Source: Proteobacteria bacterium UBA664
GTDB lineage: Bacteria; Pseudomonadota; Gammaproteobacteria; UBA7966
DNA: 25,868 nt
Reading direction: 5' to 3'
NCBI GenBank assembly: GCA_002299125.1
Contig: DBNU01000197.1
Span: 1-25,868, forward strand
The notes beneath the pieces are model-generated. The model was given only the letters and a program-made list of their open reading frames with translations. It was not told the DNA's origin and made no database searches. A program made the position numbers and the translations under genes. Below, piece after piece: positions 1 to 8,660 of this stretch; the first letter of the stretch is position 1; each line of letters begins with the position of its first letter.

Positions 1-437
1 CGGCGGGTCCAGTCCGCGCGCGTGTGCGCCTTGTCGAGCTGGATGCCGAGCCGCCGTTCGACCAGGGCCGCGTAGCCCATCTGCTCCGGGAAACCGAGCA
101 GCGGCGCGGCGAGTTGGGTGTCGAAGATGGGGCCTGGCACACGCCCCCAGAGATGGCCCAGCATTTCGAGGTCCTGACGACAGGCGTGCAGGACCTTGAG
201 CAGGTCCGGGCGCATCAATGCGGTGACGAGCGGTGCGAGGTCAAGTCCGGCCAGCGGGTCCACACAGGCCAGGCCACCCGGCCAGCCCAGTTGCAGGAGG
301 CAGAGCCTGGGGTAGTAGGTCTCCTCACGCAGGAACTCGGTATCCATGGCGACCCATGCAAGCGGCTCCAGCCGGCGGCAGAGGTCATGGAGGCCTGCGG
401 AGGAATCGATGAGGTCGGGCGGCATCTCGGTTGACAT
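1..437 (-). CDS. rnd: Ribonuclease D, N-terminal part (cut by window edge)
   Basis: A frame opens at the ATG at 437-435 and runs off the left edge with no stop, giving 145 codons. RNase D is a cytoplasmic DEDD-family 3'-5' exoribonuclease that trims tRNA precursors and other small RNAs. Visible are the first DEDD motif (WVAMDTEFLRE, with the Asp-x-Glu metal ligands), the following YYPRLCLLQLGW segment, and the second motif region (LHACRQDLEML, then IFDTQLAAPLLGF), all in family order and spacing. The downstream exonuclease motif and HRDC domain would lie outside the window. The gene diverges from prc. The 293-bp gap between them (438-730) holds nothing I can assign beyond promoter space. Identification is firm; only completeness is unknown. 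Confidence 0.93.
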   Translation of the reverse strand, partial: MSTEMPPDLIDSSAGLHDLCRRLEPLAWVAMDTEFLREETYYPRLCLLQLGWPGGLACVDPLAGLDLAPLVTALMRPDLLKVLHACRQDLEMLGHLWGRVPGPIFDTQLAAPLLGFPEQMGYAALVERRLGIQLDKAHTRADWTR

Positions 438-730
438 GAGTGGGAGCCTAACAGCGCCGGCCTGGACCCGCGACGTCCGACCCGCCCTGGCCGGTTGCGA
501 CCGGACCGGAACGGTGCGCCGGAGGGAGCGTGTCGCCGCGTGCCCGCAGAACTCGCCGACCGTCTGCGTGTCTGCAGCAGCGTGTCACGGAGCACAACTC
601 ACCCTCAAGGCATCGACTAGACTTGACGCTCCCGAGGCGGCGTGGAAACCCGACAGGCCCCACGCAGCGGCACTCGAGCGACCCGAGGGCGGTCGCAAAT
701 CATGGTCCCAGGCAGGAGACGCCACACGCA

Positions 731-2869
731 ATGAAGTCCCACCCGACCCTGCAGGCGCGGCTCTTCGCCGGCTCCCTGCTCTTCCTTGGCCTGCTATCCC
801 CTGCCCTCGCTCTCGCCCCTGTCACCGATCCGGCGTCGCTGCGACCTACGCCGCTGCAGGCCCGTGCCACCGAGCTCATCACGCACTTCCTGACCAACTA
901 CCACTACCGGCGCATCCGGCTGGATGACGCGCTCGCCAGCCGCATCTTCGACAACTACATCGACGCGCTTGATCGCGGCCACAGCTTCTTCCTGAAGTCT
1001 GACCTCGAGCGCTTCGGTGCACTACGCACGCAGCTCGACGATCAGCTCCTGAGCGGCAGCCTCGACACGCCATTCGAGATCTTCCGCCTGTACCGGCAGC
1101 GGGTCGCCGAGCGGGTGGATTTCGCCCAGGGGCTGCTCCGCAACACCTTTGATTTCTCACTCGATGAGGACTTCCTCATCGACCGCAAAAACGCCCCTTG
1201 GCCAGGCAATGGCTCCGAAGTCGACGAGCTCTGGCGCAAGCGGGTCAAGAACGATCTGCTCAGTCTCCAGCTCGCCGGCAAGAGCCCCGGGGAGGCGGTC
1301 ACCACACTCAAGCGTCGTTACGAGACGCTGCGCCGGCAGACCGAGCAGCTCACCAGTGATGACGTCTTCCAGCTCTTCGTGAACGCCTACACGACGGCCA
1401 TCGAGCCGCATACGAGTTACTTCTCGCCACGCAGTTCGGAAAACTTCCGCATCCGCATGAGCCTGTCCCTGGAAGGCATCGGTGCGGTGCTGCAGACGGA
1501 GGACGAGCACACGCTGGTGCGCGAGGTGGTGCCGGGCGGGCCGGCCGATCTGGTCGGGCGCCTGCGCAAGGGAGACCGGATCGTCGGCATCGCCCAAGGC
1601 GACCGGGAGCCGTTCACCGACGTCGTCGGCTGGCGGCTGGATGACGTGGTGGACCTGGTGCGCGGACCGAAGGGGTCGGTCGTGCGCCTGCAGGTGCTGC
1701 CCAAGGCCGCTGGCGTCGATGCACGTCCGATCGAATTCCCGATCACCCGCAATCGCATCGCACTCGAGGAGCAGGCAGCCCAGAAGCGCATCGTCGAGGT
1801 CAGTGACGCCGCCGGGCAGAAGCGGCGCATGGGTGTGATCGACCTCGACACCTTCTACCTCGATTTCGACGCGCGCGCCCGAGGCGACAAGAACTACCGC
1901 AGTACGACCCGCGACGTTCGCCGACTGCTGACGGAGTTGCAGGTCGAGGGCGTGGATGGCGTAATCGTCGACCTGCGCGGCAATGGTGGTGGCTCGCTTA
2001 CCGAGGCAACGGAACTGACGGGTCTGTTCATCCCCGATGGTCCGGTCGTGCAGGTGCGCGATGCCAGCGGCCGTATCGGTGTCGAGCGCGATCCCGATCC
2101 GGAGATCGTCTACGGTGGTCCGCTCGCCGTGCTGGTTGACCGTTACAGCGCTTCCGCATCGGAGATCTTCGCTGGTGCCATCCAGGATTACCGTCGCGGC
2201 ATCGTCATCGGCGAGCCCACCTTCGGTAAGGGTACCGTGCAGAATCTGGTGGACCTCGACGAGTTCGACCCAAGTAACGCGGGCAAGCTCGGCCAGTTGA
2301 AGGCGACGATCGCACAATTCTTCCGCGTGGCTGGCGGCAGCACTCAACACAAGGGGGTCGTACCGGATGTGGCTTTCCCGTTGGGCGCTCCTGGCGAAGA
2401 TGACGGTGAGCGCAGCTACGAGAACGCCTTGCCTTGGGATGAGGTTTCGCCTGCCAGCTTCCAGCCCACCTCGGCACCGGTCGAACTATTCGCCCAAGTG
2501 CGCGATCTGCACCAGCAGCGGGTGGCCTCGCGCAGCGAGTTCGGCGTCATCCACGAGATTGTAAAGGCGCGTGAAGAGGCCATGGCAACTCGCAGTGTCT
2601 CCCTCAATGAGTCCCAGCGCCGAGCCGATCAGCGTGCCAAGGAAGAACAGGCCCTGACCCTGGAGAACCGCCTGCGCACGGAACGCGGCCTGCCTCCGCT
2701 CAGCAAGCTCCCCGATGCCGAGGAGGAATTGCTGGAAGAGAACGACAAGGACGACATCCTTGCCGACGTGCTGCTCGATGAGAGCGCACGCATCCTCGGG
2801 GACCTCATCTCCATCCGTCTGGGCAGCGAACCGGTCATGGCGGCGGCGACCGCACCCGCCGCTCGCTGA
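731..2869 (+). CDS. prc: Carboxy-terminal processing (tail-specific) protease Prc, S41 family
   Basis: This is a 712-aa periplasmic serine protease that degrades proteins with nonpolar C-termini, including SsrA-tagged ones, and trims lipoproteins and cell-wall hydrolases. The ATG at 731 is chosen because it starts a clear signal peptide (MKSHPTLQARLFAGSLLFLG..SPALALA) and follows an AGGAG at 714-718; the open frame extends upstream without family resemblance. Domains in order are an N-terminal helical region (about 35-240), a PDZ domain (about 247-325, LEGIGAVLQ..GPADLVGRLRKGDRI) and the S41 core. The catalytic Ser475 (YSASASE), Asp486 and Lys500 (FGKGTVQ) keep the 11- and 25-residue spacing of E. 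coli Tsp. The Tsp-specific C-terminal domain follows (ENALPWDEVSPASF), ending in an acidic helical tail. It is slightly longer than E. coli Prc (682 aa). The gene stands alone, divergent from rnd. Confidence 0.97.
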   Translation: MKSHPTLQARLFAGSLLFLGLLSPALALAPVTDPASLRPTPLQARATELITHFLTNYHYRRIRLDDALASRIFDNYIDALDRGHSFFLKSDLERFGALRTQLDDQLLSGSLDTPFEIFRLYRQRVAERVDFAQGLLRNTFDFSLDEDFLIDRKNAPWPGNGSEVDELWRKRVKNDLLSLQLAGKSPGEAVTTLKRRYETLRRQTEQLTSDDVFQLFVNAYTTAIEPHTSYFSPRSSENFRIRMSLSLEGIGAVLQTEDEHTLVREVVPGGPADLVGRLRKGDRIVGIAQGDREPFTDVVGWRLDDVVDLVRGPKGSVVRLQVLPKAAGVDARPIEFPITRNRIALEEQAAQKRIVEVSDAAGQKRRMGVIDLDTFYLDFDARARGDKNYRSTTRDVRRLLTELQVEGVDGVIVDLRGNGGGSLTEATELTGLFIPDGPVVQVRDASGRIGVERDPDPEIVYGGPLAVLVDRYSASASEIFAGAIQDYRRGIVIGEPTFGKGTVQNLVDLDEFDPSNAGKLGQLKATIAQFFRVAGGSTQHKGVVPDVAFPLGAPGEDDGERSYENALPWDEVSPASFQPTSAPVELFAQVRDLHQQRVASRSEFGVIHEIVKAREEAMATRSVSLNESQRRADQRAKEEQALTLENRLRTERGLPPLSKLPDAEEELLEENDKDDILADVLLDESARILGDLISIRLGSEPVMAAATAPAAR

Positions 2870-2884
2870 AACGTGCGAAGCCGA

Positions 2885-2918
2885 GCGGCACCTTCAGCTG
2901 ACTGCTGGACGGTGCCGC
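2885..2918. terminator. Hairpin in the prc/unknown-gene convergent gap
   Basis: GCGGCACC at 2885-2892 pairs perfectly with GGTGCCGC at 2911-2918, and inside the loop CAGC (2895-2898) pairs with GCTG (2904-2907). It begins 15 bp after the prc stop and lies between two convergent genes, the usual place for a terminator. No T-tract follows on either strand, so if it terminates transcription it is not a canonical intrinsic terminator. It could instead protect the prc mRNA 3' end. Confidence 0.4.
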
Positions 2919-2991
2919 CTGGCGGGATGCTCTGTCCGTCGCCGGTCCGACTCGACTGAACCCAGGGCTGGAGTGGCTTTACTCGGGCGCC

Positions 2992-3492
2992 TCAGATCGC
3001 GCCCTGGCCGGCCTTCGCGTGGTGTGGGTCGAGAGACTCGACGACTGCAATGACCTCACGCGCGGCCAGGCGCAGCGCCGCACGAGCATCCACGCCTTTG
3101 TGCTCGATGAGTTCGGCCCAGGCGGGCGCTGCGAGCACCGGAGCCGGCGGCAGCCCCACCCCGGCGGTGAGGCGCGTGCGAATCATCCGCAGCGCCGTTT
3201 CCATCTGCTCGAGCTGCGGCGACTCCACACCGTTCTCCAGCAGCACCATCACGGCGACGGCATAGGGCAATTCCCCGTAGACGTCGGCGGCTGGGCACTG
3301 CCCCAGCGGCTGACGCGCCGACCGATGCAGTTCGGCAAGCCCTTCCACCAGCACGATGACCGCCAGCATGCTCGGCAGATCACCTTTGAGGGTTGGATCT
3401 CCTCGCTCGGCCGCCAAGGCAGCACAAGTCTCGAGTACCGGCGCGACGATGGTTAGGTATTCGTCCGGAGTGAGAAAATCAACGCTGCTCAT
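2992..3492 (-). CDS. Unknown 166-aa protein, translationally coupled to avtA
   Basis: I do not recognise a family. The ATG at 3492-3490 overlaps the avtA stop (ATGA) and is preceded by AGGGAG seven bases upstream, inside the avtA 3' end, so this start is well supported; a longer frame upstream would only re-read avtA in another phase. The protein is mostly helical and soluble-looking: an acidic N-terminus (MSSVDFLTPDEYLTIV), a long alanine/leucine-rich middle with a valine-rich stretch (MLAVIVLVEGLAELHRSA), and a C-terminus rich in Ala/Arg/Glu (ARAALRLAAREVIAVVESL). There is no signal peptide, and no clear metal or nucleotide motif. The overlap implies co-expression with valine-pyruvate aminotransferase, so a role beside that enzyme (partner or stabiliser) is possible, but this is context only. 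Confidence 0.75.
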   Translation of the reverse strand: MSSVDFLTPDEYLTIVAPVLETCAALAAERGDPTLKGDLPSMLAVIVLVEGLAELHRSARQPLGQCPAADVYGELPYAVAVMVLLENGVESPQLEQMETALRMIRTRLTAGVGLPPAPVLAAPAWAELIEHKGVDARAALRLAAREVIAVVESLDPHHAKAGQGAI

Positions 3493-4799
3493 ATGCCATC
3501 TCCCTGACACGCGGTCGTTGCGGCCGTTGACTTCGACATCAGCCTGGCGAGCACGGCGGCCATGCGCTCGATGCCGAGCGCGAAGCGTGCGGGTTCTCCG
3601 GCAAAGGACACGCGCAGACATTGCGCAAGGTGTGATGGCGGGCTTGCGAGGCCTGGGCTGAAGTGTTCGCCGGGCACCACCAGCACGCCGGCTTCCTTGA
3701 GCAGCCCGTAGACCTCACGCGCCGGGCGTGCCAGTCGCGGGAACCAGAGCCAGAGGAAAAAGGCACCGCCCGATTCGTGGATGCGGCAATCGATCCCACG
3801 GGCAGCGAAGACCTCATCCACAATCCCCAGCGCAGCCTGACGCCGCTCGGCGTAGAAGGGCAGCAACCAGCGGCGACCGACGTCCAGCAGGGCGCCATCC
3901 TCGAGCCAGGGCCGCAGCAGGTTTGGCCCAAGGTTGCCCGGGGCGAGCGTCAGGCTGGCATTGAAGGCCGTGAGCGCCGCCGCCAGTTCCTCCGGTGCCA
4001 CCACCACACCCGCGCGCACCCCGGGCAGTCCCAGCTTGGACAGGCTGAGGCAGAGGACACTGTCCGCTCGCCACCACGGCCTGCTGTCCTCGGCCGTGCC
4101 AAAACAGATCCCTGGGAAGGGCGCGCCATAGGCCGCATCGACGATGAGCGGCACGTCACGCGCCTGAGCCAGGTCGTGCAGTCGATCCAGATCGGCGCTG
4201 GCGAGCAATTGCCCAGAGGGATTGCCCGGATTGGACACGCACAGCGCGGCCATGTCAGCAATGTTCTCGAGTGCCTGCCAATCGATGGCATAACGGAAAC
4301 GTCCGGCAGCCGTGACCTCCGGAAAGGCCGGCACACCCACCAAGGCATCGGCCTCACCACTGCCAAGCTCGGCGTAACCGAGATAGTCCGGGAGCCGCGG
4401 CAGGACCACCGGGCGCATCTGACCACCGGCGCAGATCCCTCCCAGCAGCTTGAAGAGTGCAAAGAAGCTCGCCTGACTACCGACTGTGAGCACCAGATTC
4501 GCCTGACCGACATCGAAGCCGCAGTGCTCCCGCAAGGCCGCCGCCAGATGAGTCAGGAAAACGGACTCGCCACGCGGGCTGGAGTAATCTCCTAGGCAAC
4601 GCTGCCACGCAGATGGATCCGATACCAGACGCTGGCCCAGTTCGTGAAAAGCCGCAGCCAGAGCGGGTACGGTGGCGGGGTTTCCCCCGCCGAGCATGCA
4701 GAGATCCTTGCCCACAGCCAAGGCCTCACCGAGATCATCCATGAGCTCGAGGATGCCTGAGGGCCGGGCGAAACGTTCGCCATAGCGGGAGTAAAGCAT
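3489..4799 (-). CDS. avtA: Valine--pyruvate aminotransferase AvtA
   Basis: This 436-aa fold-type I PLP enzyme is expected to transfer the amino group between valine/alanine and their 2-oxo acids (2-oxoisovalerate, pyruvate), linking branched-chain and alanine metabolism in the cytoplasm. It follows E. coli AvtA along its length: MLGGGNPA near the N-terminus, LTVGSQASFFALF, SNPGNPSG, the PLP-contacting IVDAAYGAPFPG (Asp221, Tyr224), and LSLSKLGLPG with the Schiff-base Lys255. The C-terminal part (GGAFFLWLWF, LVVPGEHFSPGL) also matches the AvtA subgroup rather than generic class I aminotransferases. The start at 4799 has GGAG five bases upstream. The gene overlaps the next one by four bases and so leads a two-gene unit. 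Substrate range cannot be read from sequence alone. Confidence 0.93.
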   Translation of the reverse strand: MLYSRYGERFARPSGILELMDDLGEALAVGKDLCMLGGGNPATVPALAAAFHELGQRLVSDPSAWQRCLGDYSSPRGESVFLTHLAAALREHCGFDVGQANLVLTVGSQASFFALFKLLGGICAGGQMRPVVLPRLPDYLGYAELGSGEADALVGVPAFPEVTAAGRFRYAIDWQALENIADMAALCVSNPGNPSGQLLASADLDRLHDLAQARDVPLIVDAAYGAPFPGICFGTAEDSRPWWRADSVLCLSLSKLGLPGVRAGVVVAPEELAAALTAFNASLTLAPGNLGPNLLRPWLEDGALLDVGRRWLLPFYAERRQAALGIVDEVFAARGIDCRIHESGGAFFLWLWFPRLARPAREVYGLLKEAGVLVVPGEHFSPGLASPPSHLAQCLRVSFAGEPARFALGIERMAAVLARLMSKSTAATTACQGDGI

Positions 4800-4926
4800 G
4801 CAGGCTCCGTTGTCAGGTTGCAGGCGCGGGCATTGAACGGCGCGGCGGCGCGTTCCTCCGCCCTGAGCAGCCTATTGCCTCACATCCTCATGGGTCACCG
4901 CAAACGCCACAACACGGGAGCAGACG

Positions 4927-5259
4927 ATGCTGCGATTGATTGGTTATCTCAGCCCGCTGCGAGCATTACTCATGCTCGCAACCATTTTGGTCATTGCCAC
5001 CGGCCCCTTCTTTGGCGGCGAGCACGAGTCCACCTGGGGCTTCTACACCAACCTGATTGCACCCACGCTCGTCGTGCTGCTGCTCTTCGTGCTGCCACTC
5101 GACATGTTGATGACCGGCATCTTCATGAGTGAGGCCACGGCAAGGGACCGCCAGCGACTGCGGCATGCGCTGCTGGTCGAGATCCTGCTTTTTCTCGTGC
5201 TGATCGCGGTCTGGTTCCCGCTCCTGCGTTCACTGCTGCTGGCCAGGCCGGTGCTGTAG
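4927..5259 (+). CDS. Small integral membrane protein, unknown function
   Basis: A 110-aa protein begins at the ATG at 4927, with GGGAG at 4916-4920 giving a near-ideal spacing of six bases. It shows three hydrophobic stretches consistent with membrane spans: about residues 10-27 (LRALLMLATILVIATGPFF), 40-62 (LIAPTLVVLLLFVLPLDML), and 83-107 near the C-terminus (LLVEILLFLVLIAVWFPLL). A short charged segment (TARDRQRLRH) precedes the last span. I see no catalytic or ligand motif and cannot name a family. The gene stands alone: it diverges from avtA and converges on ppnN with only 23 bp between the stops. Good coding shape, ribosome site and hydrophobic pattern make it a real gene rather than a chance frame. 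Confidence 0.8.
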   Translation: MLRLIGYLSPLRALLMLATILVIATGPFFGGEHESTWGFYTNLIAPTLVVLLLFVLPLDMLMTGIFMSEATARDRQRLRHALLVEILLFLVLIAVWFPLLRSLLLARPVL

Positions 5260-5282
5260 ACCACTGCTCCCGCGGGCGCGGC

Positions 5283-6665
5283 TCAACGCACGATCCGGTA
5301 ACAGGGGACGTAGGCCCCGGATCCGGTCTTCATGCGCCCTTCCGCCGAAAAGCGTGCCAGTAGATCATCGAGTGCACCGAGCAGGCGATCCTCACCGCGG
5401 ATCTCCCACGGCCCACGCTCGGCCACCAGACGCTGCCCATCTGGCTTGACGTTGCCGGCAACGATCCCGGAAAACGCCCGCCGCAGATCGGCGGCCAGCT
5501 CGTGCAGCGGGGAATCCATGTGCAGTCTGAGGGCTCTCATCGTTTCGTGTGTGGGAACGAAGGGCAGCTGCATCACTTCCGGGATCCGCAGCCGCCAATT
5601 GAAGCTGAAGGAATCGTTGCGTGCCGCGCGCTGCGCTCGCACCTCGGTGACCGCTCGGCGCAGATACTGCCCGACCGAGCGCGGATCATCGATGATGATG
5701 CGATACAACGATTGCGCCCGCGCGCCCAGCGTGAGCCCGATGAATTCATGCAATTGCTCGAAGTAGTAGCGCGATGAGGCCGGCCCAGTCATCACCAGGG
5801 GCAGGATCGCGCCCTCGTTGGCTGGTTGCAGCATGGTCCCGATAAGGTAGAGCATCTCCTCTGCCGTCCCCACACCACCGGGGAAGATGATCACCCCGTG
5901 CCCCAGGCGCACGAAGGCCTCCAGCCGTTTCTCGATGTCGGGCATCACGACCAGCCGGTTCACCAGTGGGTTGGGCGGCTCTGCCGCGATGATCCCGGGC
6001 TCGGTGATGCCGACGTAGCGACCGATGGCACATCGCTGTTTGGCGTGCGCGATGGTCGCCCCTTTCATCGGCCCCTTCATCGCCCCCGGCCCGCAGCCGG
6101 TACAGATATCGAGCCCGCGCAATCCGAGTTCATAGCCCACCTGCTTGGAGTACTCGTACTCTTCGCGCGGGATTGAATGTCCACCCCAGCAGACCACCAA
6201 TCCGGGTTGTTCCACGGTGCTCATCACCCGTGCATTACGCAGCATGGAGAAGACCACGTCGGTGATGCGGGCGGAGTCCGTGAGCGCTGCATCGAGCGCA
6301 TCGGCGTACATGAGGTCACGCAGAACGGCGAAGAGATGCTCCTGTACTCCGCGGATGATGGTGCCGTCGACAAAAGCCGAAGAAGGGGCGTTACGCAACA
6401 ACAGACGTATGCCGTACTCCTCTGCGGCAACTCGCAGATCGAATGAGCGGTAGCGCTCGGCGAGTACGGCGGGCGCATCGCTGCTGCCGGTATTGAGTAC
6501 AGCCAGGGCGCAGCGCCGCAGCAGATCGTTCAGACCGTGTCGGCTGGCATCCTGCAGTCGCGCAATCTCGGCCTGCGACAGCGCCTCGAGTGCCCCGTCG
6601 GGTGTTACCGATGCGTGCAGACCCGGTGACTCGGCATGAAGGCGACTATCAAGGGCTTCCTGCAT
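5283..6665 (-). CDS. ppnN: Nucleotide 5'-monophosphate nucleosidase PpnN (YgdH, LOG family)
   Basis: A 460-aa cytoplasmic enzyme that hydrolyses purine and pyrimidine 5'-monophosphates to free base and ribose 5-phosphate. E. coli PpnN binds (p)ppGpp, which stimulates it in the stringent response. The protein is collinear with E. coli PpnN (454 aa): an N-terminal regulatory region (LLRRCALAVLNTGS, FVDGTIIRGVQEHLFAVLRD), the LOG-fold centre (VVCWGGHSIPREEYEYSKQVG, CTGCGPGAMKGPMKGA) and the nucleotide-binding PGGVGTAEE at 262-270, then a C-terminal domain (AADLRRAFSGIVAGNVK) ending in YVPCYRIVR. I chose the ATG at 6665; an upstream extension to 6833 would overlap the preceding gene and has no counterpart in the family. 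It lies 55 bp downstream of the EAL-GGDEF gene on the same strand and may share its transcript. Confidence 0.95.
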   Translation of the reverse strand: MQEALDSRLHAESPGLHASVTPDGALEALSQAEIARLQDASRHGLNDLLRRCALAVLNTGSSDAPAVLAERYRSFDLRVAAEEYGIRLLLRNAPSSAFVDGTIIRGVQEHLFAVLRDLMYADALDAALTDSARITDVVFSMLRNARVMSTVEQPGLVVCWGGHSIPREEYEYSKQVGYELGLRGLDICTGCGPGAMKGPMKGATIAHAKQRCAIGRYVGITEPGIIAAEPPNPLVNRLVVMPDIEKRLEAFVRLGHGVIIFPGGVGTAEEMLYLIGTMLQPANEGAILPLVMTGPASSRYYFEQLHEFIGLTLGARAQSLYRIIIDDPRSVGQYLRRAVTEVRAQRAARNDSFSFNWRLRIPEVMQLPFVPTHETMRALRLHMDSPLHELAADLRRAFSGIVAGNVKPDGQRLVAERGPWEIRGEDRLLGALDDLLARFSAEGRMKTGSGAYVPCYRIVR

Positions 6666-6720
6666 CGGCTTATCCGGACTCTGGCGAAGGGAGGTCAGTG
6701 GGAGGATTGCAGCAACGGCA

Positions 6721-8511
6721 TCAGACCGGGGCTTGCGGTGGATCCGCAGCTGGAGAGACAGAAAGCGTGCGGCTGCGTCGGTCGATGAAGATCGAACAAC
6801 CATCCTGACGTTTGGCTTGTGCCTTGGCCTCACTGGCGAGCTGCGCTACCTCGTGCTGGGAAAGCTCGCGATCCGGATACACCGGCACCGCCCCCGCCGA
6901 GACCGTGAGCAGCGGATAGAACACGGCATCACCCCGCCGATCCGTGGCTTGCACACCGCCGGCCGCGAGGTGCTGGGCAGTGAAGAAGCGCTCCCGGCCG
7001 GCGAGGAAGCGATTGAACACTGCATCCACCCGTGCCAACCAGTCGGCACTGCGGAACACGACAATGAAATCATCACCGCCAACGTGTCCGACGAAGTCGA
7101 CCTCCGAGTCTACCTGTGCCACGAGGATGTCGGCCAGCATGCGGATCACCTCGTCGCCACGGTTGTAGCCGTAGAGATCGTTGTAGGGCTTGAAGTTGTC
7201 GATGTCGAAGTAGCACACGGTGAACTCGCCCCCTGCCGCCAGCAGGCGCTCGATGGTCTCGGCGATGGGCACGTTACCAGGCAGCAGGGTGAGCGGATTC
7301 GCGTAGCGGGCATTGCGGACCTTGAGATCGGTGATACGCCGGAGCAGGTTCAACACCGAGCCGATGCCGCGATACTGGTTGTCGCGGGTGATGATGAATC
7401 GATTCGCGGCCTCGAGATCACCGCTGGCAGTGATGAGTTCGCTCACCACTTCGAGCCGCTCGGTCTCCTCGACGACGATGGGCGAGGCGTTCATCAGCAC
7501 GGCGATGGGCTGGCGCGAGAACAGATCCCGACCGTAGCGGCCGGCAAAGACCTGGAGCAGGCCGGATCGCTCCACCAGTCCGACCGGGCGGCCGCCGTCA
7601 ACCACCACGATGGCGCTCGGCGCGGGTTCGGTGGCGAAGAGTTCAAGGACGCGCTCGGTCCGCTGCTGCGGCGAGACCGACGGGGCAGGCTCCAATAATG
7701 AGGCGATAGTCTCGCCGGGCAGAGGCGTGGTGCTGCGTTGCAGGCTATAGGCCGGCTCCCCCCAGCCCTGGCTGTCCATCGGCACGCTGAGGGGTGAGGC
7801 GTGTGGGCGGCCGAAGAAGTGCCCCTGCACGAAGCGGATCCCCATGTGATGGACCACCGCATACTCCTCGGCGGTCTCCACGCCTTCGGCGATCGTTTCA
7901 CAGCCGAGACGTCCGGCCATCTCCTCCATGCTCTGCACGAACTGGCGCTTCACCGGGTCATCATCGATGCCCTTGATGAAGTGGATGTCGATCTTCACGA
8001 AGTCGGGTCGCAACTCGGACCACGACCTCAGGCCGGAATAGCCGGCACCCAGGTCATCGATGGCGATGAGACAACCGCCACGCCGCAGCCGGTCCAGGGT
8101 GGCACGCAGTTGGGCGTAGTCCCGCACCGGATAGCGCTCGGAGATCTCGAGCACGAGCCGTTCAAGCGGAAGTCCTGCCTCGTCCGCATCGGCAATCAAC
8201 CGCTGCAGCCCCTCACCCTCGAGCAGCATCGGCGAGGTGTTGAGGAAGATCCGACCGGGCAAACCGAGCGCTTGCCATTCCGTCAGCGCACGCTGGCGTG
8301 CGCTGCGTTCCAGCAGCGCCAGTTGGCCAGTGCGCTCAGCATGACCAAAGAGCAGACCGGGATCGGCGAAGGGGGTGTCGGCTGGGCCACGCGTCAGGGC
8401 CTCGAAGCCATACAGACCCGAGCCAGCCAGATTGAGGATTGGCTGGAAGAGCGTCGTGAGCACCATGCCCTCAGGGAGCTGCTCGACACCCGGCTGGACC
8501 GTCGCCTCCAT
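6721..8511 (-). CDS. EAL - CBS pair - GGDEF c-di-GMP signalling protein
   Basis: A 596-aa soluble protein with three parts. The EAL phosphodiesterase domain (about 10-245) keeps the expected catalytic set: EAL at 37-39, FLNTSP, LEISE, IDDLGAGYSG, VKIDIHFIKGI and AEGVET. A CBS-pair region (about 265-395), likely an adenine-nucleotide sensor, includes APSAIVVVDGGRPVGLVERS and NRFIITRDNQYRGIG. The C-terminal GGDEF domain reads GGDDF at 478-482, preceded by DIDNFKPYND; no Arg of an RxxD inhibitory site is apparent. The EAL half looks active for c-di-GMP hydrolysis; the GGDDF half may be a cyclase or a GTP-sensing domain. Two adjacent ATGs occur at 8514 and 8511; the second is preferred because AGGGAG lies six bases upstream. 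Longer frames further upstream add a low-quality N-terminus. The gene is divergent from another GGDEF gene and precedes ppnN. Confidence 0.95.
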   Translation of the reverse strand: MEATVQPGVEQLPEGMVLTTLFQPILNLAGSGLYGFEALTRGPADTPFADPGLLFGHAERTGQLALLERSARQRALTEWQALGLPGRIFLNTSPMLLEGEGLQRLIADADEAGLPLERLVLEISERYPVRDYAQLRATLDRLRRGGCLIAIDDLGAGYSGLRSWSELRPDFVKIDIHFIKGIDDDPVKRQFVQSMEEMAGRLGCETIAEGVETAEEYAVVHHMGIRFVQGHFFGRPHASPLSVPMDSQGWGEPAYSLQRSTTPLPGETIASLLEPAPSVSPQQRTERVLELFATEPAPSAIVVVDGGRPVGLVERSGLLQVFAGRYGRDLFSRQPIAVLMNASPIVVEETERLEVVSELITASGDLEAANRFIITRDNQYRGIGSVLNLLRRITDLKVRNARYANPLTLLPGNVPIAETIERLLAAGGEFTVCYFDIDNFKPYNDLYGYNRGDEVIRMLADILVAQVDSEVDFVGHVGGDDFIVVFRSADWLARVDAVFNRFLAGRERFFTAQHLAAGGVQATDRRGDAVFYPLLTVSAGAVPVYPDRELSQHEVAQLASEAKAQAKRQDGCSIFIDRRSRTLSVSPAADPPQAPV

Positions 8512-8660
8512 CATCGTCTCCCTGGCGCCATGGCCTGACGCATCGTGCATTGCCGCTGGAGCCACGTACCGTGGTGCACTACCGGGAACGTGTGAAGAAA
8601 TCGCAGCCAGCGATGGAAGAACGGGCCGGGCTGCCACCGCGACGAGGCCCATCGCAAGGC

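Noticed and set aside
448..663. Small minus-strand frame in the rnd/prc gap
   Set aside because: No ribosome site, no motif, composition typical of random GC-rich DNA; the gap is short enough to be promoter space.
1157..2350. Long minus-strand open frame (397 codons) opposite prc
   Set aside because: It is a shadow of prc, which has an unbroken family match over the whole length; the antisense product is rich in His/Asp/Arg and has no recognisable fold.
3663..4595. Plus-strand open frame of 310 codons opposite avtA
   Set aside because: AvtA motifs are intact on the other strand; this frame has no ribosome site or family resemblance.
5270..5281. CCGCG-GG-CGCGG dyad between the membrane-protein gene and ppnN
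   Set aside because: Only five base pairs with a two-base loop and no T-tract; too weak to call a terminator.
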